Shown here: positions 51,301 to 62,851 of the stretch, piece after piece
Numbering within the stretch: position 1 is the first letter of the stretch
Layout: the number at the start of each line of letters is the position of its first letter
From: Trifolium pratense
Lineage: Eukaryota > Streptophyta > Magnoliopsida > Fabales > Fabaceae
Direction of reading: 5' to 3'
Assembly (NCBI RefSeq): GCF_020283565.1
Contig: NC_060064.1
Location: 20,170,337-20,234,336, forward strand
Length of the DNA: 64,000 bases
Notes under the pieces: model-generated
Told to the model about the DNA's origin: nothing
What the model saw: only the letters and a program-made list of their open reading frames with translations
Databases searched by the model: none
Position numbers and translations under genes: made by a program

Positions 51301-51387
51301 GAGTGTTGTTGAGAATTTGAAATAGGGAATGGAATTGCGATTGCTGCAAAGAAAAGACGTAGAAGAAGAAGAAGAAGAAGACGCCAT
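45325..51387 (-). CDS. DTX44: MATE efflux transporter, plastid-type (DETOXIFICATION 44-like)
   Basis: Thirteen exons join into 547 aa: 51128-51387, 50847-50971, 50135-50293, 49867-50000, 48828-48963, 48230-48326, 48024-48124, 47286-47449, 46696-46767, 46471-46587, 46017-46112, 45761-45882 and 45325-45385. The frame is kept at every join. The N-terminus is Ser/Thr-rich and low in acids (MASSSSSSSTSFLCSNRNSI), as in chloroplast transit peptides. Then come MATE signatures: ALPAAVALAADPIASLIDTA, FVGHIGAVELAAVGVS, GNFLNVILDPILIF, GISGAAIATVISE and GSQPVNALAFVIDG. MATE proteins export organic compounds using an ion gradient; the substrate is unknown. The start at 51387 is preferred over an ATG further upstream because it gives the transit-like end. 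Exon 5 uses a GC donor. Introns hold two MITEs and a GA repeat. Confidence 0.93.
45633..45731. mobile_element. Stowaway-type MITE (99 bp) in the last MATE intron
   Basis: TA on both sides, ends CTTCCGGTC and GACCGGAGGGAG, and inner pairing arms (AAAAGTTGATGTATCTG / CAGATAAATCAATTTTT). Confidence 0.8.
49480..49522. repeat. (GA)n microsatellite in MATE intron 4
   Basis: About 20 GA units with one GGG interruption. Confidence 0.9.
50365..50703. mobile_element. hAT-type MITE in MATE intron 2
   Basis: The ends GGCTCTTTTTGACAATGC and the complement of TTTTTGCCAAAGAGTC are inverted. The inside repeats AGCTTATAA in both directions. Length about 339 bp. Confidence 0.75.
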
Positions 51388-52269
51388 TTTCAGTTTGGGA
51401 GGGAGGTAGCATGAGAATGAATGAATGAATAAAATATCTGAGTTAAAGGCCAAACAAACCATAACCATATCTTCACTTCTTGTTTTGCGTCATGCTAGTA
51501 GTACTGTACTATTTTTTTGTTACATCTAAGCAGTACTGTACTAAGACCATCCGAATATTGTCCGTGATTTAAGTAGCGGATGTGGTAAAAATTTCAGTTT
51601 TGTTATCAATTGATGGCGCATGCCTACCAGATATCCAATGGCATTTTGCTGTCCGCTACTTTAACCGCTACTTTAAGTAGCGGACGTAGTAAAAATGACA
51701 AAAACACAAAACATTGTTCATAACAGAAATGAAAGAGAAGAAATGGGTTGAAGGAATTCCTTCCGATTAATCATAATGATCCTAAAGATGCCTCAAAAAG
51801 TCCCTCGCCGATTAACATAATGATCTCAATCGCCGCCATCAAAGAACATGCATGCGTAAGATCATTATGATTAATCGGCGACGGACTTTCAGGCCGTTTA
51901 CGCCTAAAATGACAAAACTACAACAAAATATGAGAGAAGAAATGGGAGAGGAAGAAGAAATGAGAATGTGAAAAAAAAAAAATGAAAGGAAAATTTATAG
52001 GATTTTGACCTGAATTTCATTGCCTAGAAAAGGAAACGGTCATTTTAAATAAGTTAATCAAATTTATCACTGTCCGCTATTATTTGTGACGGATACAAAA
52101 AAAAGGATAATTTATCACTGATAATTATAATCAAATTTATTCATTTAATAAGTTTTGCAAAAAATATCACAATATATAGTTTCACTTATATTTTAACAAT
52201 ATTATATAAAAAAATTTAAATATTTTATTCTAAATAAATTTTCTACCATAATATAATGACAAACTTAAA

Positions 52270-52320
52270 TATCGAATAAAAGTCATTAGACCCGTGCATT
52301 CGCACGGGTCTTTTAACTAG
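52270..52320 (+). mobile_element. Helitron-like 3' terminus
   Basis: Hairpin GACCCGTGC-ATTC-GCACGGGTC, then TTTTAACTAG ending at 52320, followed by T. A hairpin about 8-10 bases before a CTRR end with a T target is the Helitron 3' signature. The 5' TC end was not located. Confidence 0.65.
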
Positions 52321-52611
52321 TTCAATTAATATTCTTATAAATTTAAATTTATTTCATATATACTCTTATTTAATTATTCTTAAATTCTTAATTCAACTAA
52401 TTTCACTTATTTTTAATATTCTCTCTCATAAACATTTAAAACATTTGAAAATTGGTCAAAGTTTCTTGTAAAAATAATCAAATTTTTTCCTTCTAAAGTG
52501 TTCCTTATGAAAAAGACCAGACGACATATTAATTAAGAAGATAATTTCAGTCAATGCACATGGTTTAACCACCATTTAACATTTCCTTTTTGTTTTTTTT
52601 TTATAAGAAAA

Positions 52612-52640
52612 CTAGTTTAAAAACCCGTGCAAATTATTAT
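52612..52640 (-). mobile_element. Helitron-like 3' terminus, opposite orientation
   Basis: On the minus strand GCACGGGTTTTTAAACTAG ends at 52612, followed by T. The GCACGGGT arm matches the 52300 hairpin, but the second hairpin arm is decayed. Confidence 0.45.
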
Positions 52641-53163
52641 ATTAAATTAGAAAAATTCTTCTATAAATAAAATAAGTTAGAAAATTTATTTAGAATTAAG
52701 AATAAACATTTAATTTTTTTTTTATAAAATATTGTTAAAATATGAGTGAATATATTGTTAAAGTAATTTTTATGTATCATGGGTTAACGCTTGTCCCATA
52801 CTGTTATAGGACCATTAAATTATCAATATTTAAGGTAATTTGATTAGAAATATTTAGGGTAATTCGGTAAATTTGATAGTAATTAAATTTATTATGTTAC
52901 TAAAATTAGAGTATATAAAATGATAAGTGAGGCCCATATGCATTTAATGGTGAGAGATGATCTGCATAATCCTCTATGAATTTTTTATGCATGAGAGAAT
53001 CCAAATCCGGATCATCTTTTTAACAGCAAAGGTTGTTTAGAAGTTATTGTTAAAAGTGAGGTTGTATATGTCTTGTTGCTATATTTATGATTTTATCCCC
53101 TGATTGTATTAAGGATATAATCTCAATAGAAATTGAGTTTGCTTCTGATAAAAATAAAAACTA

Positions 53164-53200
53164 CTAGAACTTTGACCCATGCGGTGCATGGGTCTAATTA
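53164..53200 (-). mobile_element. Helitron-like 3' terminus
   Basis: On the minus strand the hairpin GACCCATGC-ACC-GCATGGGTC is followed by AAAGTTCTAG ending at 53164 and then T. It is related to the terminus at 52320 with matched changes in both arms. Confidence 0.65.
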
Positions 53201-54219
53201 GGTGTAATATGTAACAATAAAAAATAAAATACAAAAATTCTAAGAGCATTTTCAATAAGAGTAGTATAGGGAATTTCATGGACTAATTATTCTATATTTG
53301 TTTATGTGCTTATTTTATATTTTATATATTTTTTAAATAATTTTTGAACCCCATCGTTTTGTTTACTTATTAAAAAAAATTGCTAATAACTAAAGGTTAA
53401 AAAATTGATGATAATTAAAGGTTAACAAAAAAAATTAAAGACGTAATCAAGAACATAAACTTAAGTAGACATCCATAAATAAATAAAAATTGTGATTAAT
53501 TTCGCCGTTCAAATTTATTGAAAACAGGGTTAACATATTAGGATTCCTAAATTCTTTCATAATTGAAGCACATGTTTTAGCGGTTGAAAGGTTTTATTGT
53601 AAGTAAGAGATGCAAGTTCGATGACAAATCTGTATATTTTTAATATAAAGCTGCAATAAAAAGAAAGAGAAAATGAGGGGAAAAAATTTGGTTTAGGGTT
53701 AGCTTATGTTAGCAAGCTTATAATATAAGAGATTATCGGTTTTTAATTGTTTAAATTGTGCAATGAAAATTGATGGTGCTTAATTGTCGTATGAAATCTT
53801 TCCTATGAAAGTTGATGGATCTTAACACTTTGTGAACATAATTTAAATCACAATTGGTCTGCTAGTGCATATTATATCAATTGATAATCGGTTAATATTA
53901 AATCTGCAATATTAAAAACAAAATAATGAATGTGATTAGTGGCATGACTATGGTTGTGTTTGGTTGTATTGCAAAAAAAAAATTGATTTAGTAGAATTGA
54001 GTTTGATAATAACTTTCCAAATTACACGTGATAATAATTTTCCAAATCTCACATGATAATTATTCTCTAAATTTATGATCCGGTAGAAAAAAATCATTGA
54101 TCAGGAAAGACATAAAAATATTTCGTGATGAATAATATAGTCAACAATAATTTTGATATGATATACTTTTAAAATTGATGGTGCTTATCAATTATTGCAC
54201 ATAATTTTAAGCACAATTG

Positions 54220-54300
54220 GTATACTTGCCATAATGGTTGGAAATATTGCCTTGCATTGAAGGGTTGCGGGTTCGAGTCCTAGTCAAGACAAAATTGTAT
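54220..54300 (+). mobile_element. tRNA-derived SINE-like fragment
   Basis: An A-box-like TGCCATAATGGTTGGAA is followed by the B-box-like GGGTTCGAGTCC at about 54270. No full tRNA fold. Confidence 0.45.
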
Positions 54301-54890
54301 TATTTTTTAATAAAAATTGCAAGATAAAATGGAGGGAAAACATGGAAAACAAATTAGGGTTTAAAGTTTTCTTGTGTATACAAGCTTATAATATAAAAGA
54401 TTACTAACACTTTTGTGATAATAGAATTAAATCTTTAAACACTATAACATCAATTAGAGAAGAAAAATATGTAAAACCTAGTTGTCACTCATAAGGGAGA
54501 CTCAAGAAAAATCTTATACAACATATTACATATGAATTTTACAATTAATAACCCTAGCTAATGTGAAACTATAGTAATCAGATTCTATAAAGAATGAGAC
54601 CACAACAAAATTTAAACATAACTTATTAAATTTCTTGATCTTTGGAAGATAAGAGGAGACCTGTGATGATGACCTCTGTCAAAAAATTGCTCTGATTTCA
54701 AAACAGAAGCTAATGGGACAAAACCCAGATAGGAAAGAAAGTCTATTTGCAATTGCAGCCCCATCTTGATGCCCCCACGAGAAAAATTCTTCTAAATGCT
54801 ACAGCAACAATGCACCATGGGACTGAAGCGCGAGTCGCTTTCCAGTCTCATGTTCACTACTTTCAGCTGATAAACATCAGAATATTATGT

Positions 54891-57800
54891 TCAAATTCTT
54901 TCAAGATTGTCAGAGACAGTTTTCATTCTAGGCCTGACCTCAGGGTCTCCCTCAGTGCATGATAGTGCTACATGGAACACAGCTAGTACTTCTTTCTTAG
55001 CATGGATTTCTTGAAGAAGTGATGGATCAACCATTTCAGATAAAGGGCTTTCTTGTTCAAACCCTTTCTTTACCCACCTTACCAAATCAGGCACTTCCAT
55101 AGAAGTTGATGCTCCTGGAGAAGAATCCGGGGACTTACCAGTGAGCAATTCAAGTAATACAACACCAAATGAATACACATCCCATTTTTGGGTAGGTCTG
55201 CAGCCTGGTACTTTAGCTTCAGGTGCTTTATAGTTGTTGATTCGTTCGGTTTGTGATGATTTCAAGTAAGGAAGAGCTCCACCCATAAAACCACCGGTGG
55301 AGGGATTATTTCCGGTGATACTGATCAGCCGGTTAAGACCAAAATCAGAAATGAGAGGTTGGAAGTCTGTGTCAAGGAGGATATTGGAAGGTTTGAGGTC
55401 GCCGTGAACAAATTTTCTCGGACTGCATTCATGGAGATAAGCTAAACCCCTGGCTGTTCCTTTGGCTATTTTCAGCCTGGTTGACCATGAAAGATTAGGA
55501 GATGGTTGGCCATTTCTTCCTGCATAACGACATGGAAAATTAAATGTGAACTATTTGTAGCAAAACAAATTATTGAAAATTATAAAACTATTACAGAATG
55601 CAAATTCAGATAGTCATATGTAACAATTTCATTTTTTTATAAATAGTTTCAAATATAATAATCATGAATAATTGGTTGGTTGGTCGGTATATCTTACACC
55701 CAACATAACATATTACACTATTGACTATTCTAAAAGTCAAAATTAAGTCTTATGTGTTCAGTATTTTCCTTATAATAGTTAAACATAAGTGTAGTAGAAG
55801 CAAAGAAGTGAGAAAGCAGTTCTAGTAGGGCCGGATAGAATCAAGTGATTGTGAAGCTGGTAGAGTCTCCTTTGAAAGCAAAGAGTTTAGGCAAAAGCAT
55901 TAATAATGTAAACAATGAAAAGCAAAGACTTTCACCAAGAGTCCAAGAACTAGGAAACTCGACTGAAAAAAAGAAATTAAAAAAAAAAACCCAAAAGCTA
56001 AACTTTAGCTGAATGAAATAAAGGCACAAACTTGCAAGTTCTTTTTCAGACTACAATTAAATGTACACTTTATACAAAGCTACTTTAAAAGATACATGAA
56101 GGGAGTGTGAAACTGAAAATTATGTATGAAAAAATATCCAAACACCTGAAAAGAAAATTCAAGTCAAAAGACAAACACTTTGGATACTCTCCGGTCTCTC
56201 GAGTCAAATCTCATCTTAGTCGTTAAACTAATCAATCTGTTGAGAATATTAATATCTTAACTGTTAGATTAATCCAACGACTGAGATTTTACTAAGAGAA
56301 GTGGACAGCAGAGAATCCAAATGGTTGCATGAACATGGATTACTGAGGTGTTTAAATGCAACTTTTCCGCCTAAAATTTTGGTTAGTTTAATGGCCCCAT
56401 GTGTTAAGAATGAGATAAAGATCTAGATAGAAGTTAATGGTCCCAGACATGAATACCACTGCCCTCATTTCCAAAACACATGGCGAATGTCCTTCTTTCT
56501 TTCTTTCTCTTGGGGGTATCCCCAAAGGGCAGCTCATTGACATTTACAATAACAACTCTGACACTGTTGTCCTACCAAACAATTTCTCGATCCAATGCCC
56601 TTACCAATATAAATAAGCATCTAATTAAGGGTATTCACCTAGCTACACGGCCCACACCCATATTCTCACCTCAAATTAAATTTTATAATGTAGTATAAAT
56701 CTTGATTTCTACCAAGACAATTAGAATTTAATATTGTGCATTTGCACCAGCTAACTAACCATCATGGTCCCATTGTACATAACAATAAAGAAAACGACAA
56801 TTATTAAAACAAAGTGACAATGGAAAAAGACAGAACTCCAAATTCGATTTCTTTCTTCCATGAAAACAAAATCTAGCAGATTTTAGTACCTTTTTCTATA
56901 AAAATGTTGAGTTTATTATTATTTGTCTTGCTACCAATTATTTCTGCAAACTAGAGAAGACAATAATTTTATTTTACTTTTGGCTGAAATTAAAGGACAA
57001 CAATTGACCAAACGATCATCAAACACATATAGCATAAAATTCATGTCTGCACTCTTCTAAAATTAAATGTTCTACAACCACTTCTTGAACCTAAAATGTT
57101 GCTAGAGTTTGATTGATGTACACTTTTATGATATAAAAATATTAGACATGCATTCAAACACAATTTCTTTTTGTAACGGCCAAAGTCAGTAATCAGTTGT
57201 TAATGTTAGTATTTTTCTCCTACATCGGGACTTGAACCCTAGTGCTTTTACACTTCTAACTCTTAGCTCAAACCAGTTTAGCTACCCACCCCCACCACAT
57301 CCAAACACATAATTAAGTGTGAAATCATTGTAGAAACAATATCTAACAAATTGGTATAATGGTAACTTGGTAAGATATGATTGAATGCCTGCGTAGAAAT
57401 AAATTTACATTGATGGTGAATAACAGTATAACAGTTAAATTAATGTAGTAGTACCACAATACATAAAATTCCAATTTCACCATGTTATCATTAACTCTCA
57501 TTCATTATTTTTGCTACCAGTACTATCATTCAACTCTCATTATCAATGAAATAGTGATCTATCTTCTCACAAACCTGCAACTCTGATATGGATGGTGAGG
57601 AGATTAAAGCTTCTTCATGAATGAATGCAACAAATGAAATCAATGACCCAAATGCAAAAAGAGAAAGGATACATACATTATACATATACAAACATAAATA
57701 AAATGTGAAGGAATTGAATCAATTACCTCTAAGAGCATTAGCCAAATTGCCATTGGAGATGAAATCACTAATCAAAAGCTTTTCATCATGAGCCCAATAA

Positions 57801-59269
57801 TAAGCTCTTAACTTAACAATATTAGGATGTTTCACTTTCCCAATTGCTTGAACTTCAGCAGCAAATTCCTTATACCTTTGTTCACCACCTTCCCCTAATC
57901 TCCTCACAGCAACAGGTACACCATTCCCAAGCACAACCTTATACACAATCCCTAACCCACTTTTCCCTAACACATATGCAGAAGCTCTTAACAACTCATC
58001 AAGTTCAAAGCTAAAACCTTTATCAATTGCCACCAATTCACCTTCACCTTCACTTTCCCCTCTCCCACCACCACCAGCACCACCACCTCCTCCTCCTCCT
58101 TTCTCACTCTCTTCCATCTCAGAATCATCACTCTTAAACCCTTTCACACACCCTAATGACCAACAAAAACAACACAAATTTGATCTCTCATTGTTTCCAC
58201 TACCACCAAATTTCCTCTTCAAAGTACAACTACACCCATTAGACTTATCTTTCTTCTTCCAATACACATACACAACAACAAGCCCAATCAAAGCCACAAC
58301 AGCAGCATCAGCCACAGTTATAATAATAATTAAACCGGGACTCAACCCTTTCTTAGACCGGTTTACATGCGGTCGAGCTAAACCGGGACTAGTTCCCGGT
58401 TCACTTGGTGCTGAACCGGTGCACTGTTTTTGAAGAGGAAACCCACATAATTTCGGGTTATTGAGAAAAGCGGTAGGTCCCTGATTTGAAAACGACCCGG
58501 TTTGAGGAATTTCGCCGCTTAGATCGTTGTTTCGAAGATCGAAGCTAACCGTTACCGGCAATTTTCCTAGAGATTTCGGGACTTTACCTGATAGGTGATT
58601 GAATGAGAGATTTAGGGTTCCGGTGAGGGAATTGAGATCGCCGATTTGGTCTGGAATCGAACCTTTTAGAAGATTATCGGAAAGGTCGAGCTGAACGAGG
58701 TTTTTCAGCTTCGGCCATGGAGTCACCGGAATATCACCGGAAAAATTATTTCTCGCGAGAATGAGTCGTTGAAGCTGGGAACAGTTTCCGAGAGACTCCG
58801 GGATAACTCCGGCGAGTGAATTTTCAGAGAGGTCAACGTTTTGTAGGCGTGGAAGGTTGCAAATTGACGGAGAAATGTTACCGGAGAGGTTGTTACCGTG
58901 GAGGAAGATACTGTGGAGAGAGGTGGCATTGAAGAGCTGAACGGGAATGGAACCGTGGAAGAGATTAGTATGAAGACTGAGACGACGGAGATAGATTAAT
59001 TTTCCGAGCTCCGACGGGAGATAACCACGGAGGCCTTTTCCGGCGAGAGCAATACCTACGACACGAGAGTCTGACTCGCCGGAGATGTTAGCACAGCTAA
59101 TGCCGGACCAATGACACGGCGTATTGTCGTCTTCGTTCCAATCAGTGAATGCGGCTTCGGCGTCTCCGTCGACGGCGGATTTGAGTGTTAGAAGAGCGAG
59201 GCCGTCGGAGGTGAGAGAAACGACGGGATGGAAACAGAACAGAAAGATGAAGAAAATAGTAACAAGCAT
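54891..59269 (-). CDS. Leucine-rich-repeat receptor-like kinase, subfamily III type (ZAR1-like), atypical catalytic residues
   Basis: Exons 57727-59269 and 54891-55519 join in phase 1 to give 723 aa. The order is a signal peptide (1-18), an LRR N-cap (SDGLALLTLKSAV, CHWSGISC), about six LRRs (residues 72-258), a C-terminal cap (LCGFPLQKQC), a membrane span (about 312-336), a Cys-rich and poly-Gly juxtamembrane part (GGGGGGGAGGGG at 391-402), and a kinase domain from about 431. The usual catalytic Lys of VAVK is Arg (VAVRR, R456). HRD is HGD (553-555), while DFG (573-575) is kept. Close relatives in Arabidopsis share these changes, so a weak or pseudokinase role is likely. It acts at the plasma membrane; the ligand is unknown. 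The 2.2 kb intron splits the kinase domain. Confidence 0.93.
57210..57298 (-). mobile_element. tRNA-derived SINE-like fragment in the LRR kinase intron
   Basis: On the minus strand the A-box-like TAGCTAAACTGGTTTGAGC and the B-box-like GGGTTCAAGTCCC are correctly spaced. Confidence 0.55.
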
Positions 59270-60337
59270 TTGATATATATCTGTACGACACCGTTTTTGG
59301 GTTTTTAAGTACGGTAAGTACAGTACGGTGCTTTGAGTTCAGTTAGTTTAGATATAGAAAGAAAATTAGTAGAAGGAAAGTGTTGAAGAAATGAAGAAGA
59401 GGATTGAGAAAGAAGAGAAGTAAGTTAGTTGTATTTATTTATGACAGGAAGAAAAAAAAAATAAAAAATATTTTGGGAGGGTGAGATTTTAATCTGGTAG
59501 GGTCCATTTGGCGCCAAAAAGATGAGGAGAGAGAAAGTGAGGAGAAGATTTGTTAATGGAAAGAGTGAAGTGAAAGAGAAGCAATGGAAGAAGAAAGAGT
59601 TTATGAATTCTGTATTTGGGATTGTGTTAAGTTTCTAAGATTGAAATGATTTTTGATGATTGTGTAGTATAGTGATTAGTGAGTGAGGTTGGGTTTATGA
59701 TTATCCACGTTGAAATGATTCAGATTGGAATTTGGAAGTAAAGACTGTTTGGTCGGATTCGTTTGATTATTGTATTATTCAAATGTTTTTATGTTGTTGT
59801 TGTTGTCAATAAACACAGTTTTAGAGTTGGTTCATGAATGATGCTTGAGTGATGTATGTGAGAAATCATTGTTTGGGAAGTTTATATTTTAAAATGGTTG
59901 AATTGTGTTTGGAAGTTGGAACCTTAGGTTCATTCTGAAACAATTTTGGTAAATTTTTTTCTAGGTGATTAATGCATCATGATTAGTATATCAATCAATT
60001 AAAATACATGTGTGTTTTTTTTTAACGCTCCGGTTCCGAGGAAAGAGGCTTCTAGTAGTCTAGAGTTCGGCCACGAGGTAAGTAAAGTCTGACCAATAAA
60101 TTATTCCACCTAAAATGGAATCTGGGTTCTCATAAAATCCAAAAAATACATGTGTTAATAACAATAGAAAAATGCATTGGAAGGATAAATTTCGCCACAT
60201 TAATAATTTTGGATTTTAATTCTTTACGTTTAATTTCTCTAAATTCATCTATATTCAAGTAAAAATTAATCAAGAAAACAAAAATATTACATATGTAAGT
60301 GTATTTATGTGTTGCAAAGAAAAAAATACCTATCAAT

Positions 60338-60475
60338 CGTTAGTTGATCTAATGATGATTGATACTGAACTTGACAGGGAGGATCACGGTTCGAACGGCT
60401 GCAACTGCGATCGGGAAGGGGATTGAAACCACTTGATGTCAGAACTGACCCAAAATTAGATTAGACGGTTTAGTG
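60338..60475 (+). mobile_element. tRNA-derived SINE-like fragment
   Basis: An A-box-like GTTAGTTGATCTAATGATG precedes a B-box-like ACGGTTCGAAC. Part of a repeat with no clear tail. Confidence 0.4.
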
Positions 60476-60545
60476 GACTGATGATGAAAAAAAAAAAATA
60501 CCCTTGATGACTTTAGAGAATCTTATGCTCATCATCAATTTTTTT

Positions 60546-60615
60546 TTATAATGTTGGCAATGAGGATCGAACTTAGATCTATGCATATTATCCAAATCTC
60601 TCACCACTATACCAA
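60546..60615 (-). mobile_element. tRNA-derived SINE-like fragment
   Basis: On the minus strand TGGTATAGTGGTGAGAG and AAGTTCGATCC occupy A-box and B-box positions. Confidence 0.5.
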
Positions 60616-62740
60616 ACTTTGTGGTTTCACATTCACTCATCATCAACTTTTGTTACCTTAATATGTATTTTTAGTATTTAAGGAATTTTGATTGTAAGGA
60701 TTTGAGTACTCCTTTTACTCCTTGTTAATACAATTTTGATTATAAAAAAAAAACTTTTTTGCCATAAAATTTCACAAAATTTAAGATTTAGTGATTCGAT
60801 CCCTTTCTTCAACCAAACACCACTCTATCACATTCACAACCATAATGACATGTCACACCTCAATTAAACACTTTGTTTCTACCTCATTTTCCACTCAAAT
60901 TACACTCTACCATTCCTTAACTCACCTATTACTGTAATTATTTATTCTTTGAACAAATTATTAATCATGCTAATCAAACTTAGAAGCTAACAAAGCCACA
61001 CGAACTATACCATGATTCAAATTGTATTCAATTTTTCTTGTGCGTATAATTTCAGTAATGATTTTAATCAGCAAAAGATCAAAACACTTTCTGCATGCCC
61101 AATGATACCTTCCCTTTTTTCAAAAGAATATAACTTATATTCACTCACTCACGCCTAAAGAATAATTAGTGAGAAAATAAATTAATAAAACACTTTGCTT
61201 TGTATTCAAGGGATATAGTTGGTACCCAATGAATTCCTTCCAACTACACAAAACCAGCTAAAAAACAAAGATTAACTTAACTGTTATATCATGAATATAG
61301 GTCCCACACCTTAGTAAATGGAAATAGTTTGTTCTGTTTGATAAATCTTTGGCAGTTTACTAAATCTCATTAAATAGAATATGTAAGAATATGTATGAAG
61401 TATAAGATCCATTTATCCAAGAGTTTCACATTTTGATGTCATTGTCAACAACTTCCACAAATATTGAAAATGAATTAGTCCCACACTTTGCCAGCTTAAA
61501 ATTTTACACACTGGTTGGATAACAAAGGAGTTGAAGTAGTTAAGTGACTAAAGTTCAAACTTTGATGAGAGAAAAAACTACTAACATAACTATTGGGTTA
61601 GAGCAACTATACAAGTGACTTGGACACCACACTTTTACCCAAAACTTTAAGGCATTATGTTTATGGGTCATGTGACTTATAAAGTGTTCAACCTCCACTT
61701 TTTTAAGCAATGTGAGACTTAATTCACCTTGCACTTGCCATAACAATCTCCCCCTTAAGTGTGAGTCATTCAATTCTTTATGCTCCCCCTCAAGTGAAAG
61801 TGACTCTGAACGAGCCCCATTTGTAGCCTGCCTATTCTACCAGCCTTTATTCCACAAGGAGAATGTAGGCAAATAGGCAAATGTCCTTTCAAAGAGCTCC
61901 TTCTCTCTACACATTCTTTTTTTTTTTTTTGAAAACTTGGTATCCGACCTTAGGACCGACTAATCCAAGGGGACCAATCCTTAGGCCCCACTTGGCGCAT
62001 TCTATTCCTATTCTTTTACTATTGAATCAACCTCCCGCATCTCGCTTCCTAGAAAGCCTCTATTGCATTCGTGAATTTGTCCCATCTCGTACCCCTCTGG
62101 TCTGGCAAGGAATCAAATCAGTACGTAACTGACGTTTCTTTTAAGTCGGTGTGCTCCGGTCTAGGTATTTGATGACCCATGATTGTCTATAAAAATAATG
62201 TTCAGTCATGTATGTGAAAATAAATCTTTGAAGAGGTGGGCAAATGGTATTTATTCTACATATTCATTTCACTCTACCCTTATATCAAATGATATCCTCA
62301 ATTGACTTCAAAATAAGGGTCAATGAATCACTTGCTGCATATGGTAGATCAATTAACACACCATGTGCATCTACCACTTGCATTTCTTTACTGTGATCTG
62401 CAAATAGAACAATGGTTGACATTGAATGTTTGATGTTAAATTAGTTTTATTACCAAGTGCATCACATTTTTTAAATATTTATATTACTTTAAAAACATCA
62501 ACTCTTGATCCTATTATTATAGTAAACAATGCCACAAATAAATTCAGAATAGAGTAATTGAAGGGATAAAATTTTGCCAACAAAAAAAGCAGAGGGAGGA
62601 ACATATATCGGCGCTTTCTTGAGAATGTATCAACAGTATCATTTACTTCTCTGGCAAAATGGAGAGTATCAATTGAGTGATAAAAAATACATATTCAAAA
62701 GAATTGAAATTTATAAACAAATCAGCTAGTTAAACAAACT

Positions 62741-62851
62741 ATGGATTTTCTGAATAATTCTTGGGCTAACATGACTCAAACTGTACAGATGGTCGATTCA
62801 GTTGGAAATAAGTTCAAGCAAAAACAAGATGAGGTTAGTAAAAGGTTCAAG
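62741..62851 (+). CDS. Possible first exon of an unrecognised gene
   Basis: An ATG opens 37 codons (MDFLNNSWANMTQTVQMVDS, then a Lys/Gln-rich helix-like tail) up to a GT donor GTAGGT at 62852; an alternative donor GTTAGT follows GATGAG at 62833. I do not recognise the protein and could not find the next exon with confidence. It may be noncoding. Confidence 0.22.

Larger units (their letters stand above)
51388..54890. other. Intergenic repeats between the MATE and LRR kinase genes
   Basis: No gene is supported. It holds repeated TAAGTAGCGGA phrases (51573, 51674), a 19-bp perfect inverted pair at 51763-51781 and 51859-51877, three Helitron-like termini, a Stowaway-like half-copy (52325-52530) and a SINE-like piece (54220-54300). 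Confidence 0.5.
59270..62740. other. Intergenic: LRR kinase promoter side and repeats
   Basis: A TATA-like ATAAATAAATAC on the minus strand near 59430 may serve the kinase gene. SINE-like pieces lie at 60338-60475 and 60546-60615. A GC-richer unclassified stretch lies at about 61930-62165. No convincing gene. Confidence 0.45.

Noticed and set aside
57210..57298. Possible tRNA gene (A and B boxes present)
   Set aside because: The arms do not form an acceptor stem or a complete cloverleaf; SINE head is the better explanation. The same applies to the other A/B-box pieces.
61881..62132. 83-codon frame with a poly-Phe run
   Set aside because: It spans a poly-T tract and repeat-like DNA without splice signals or known domains.
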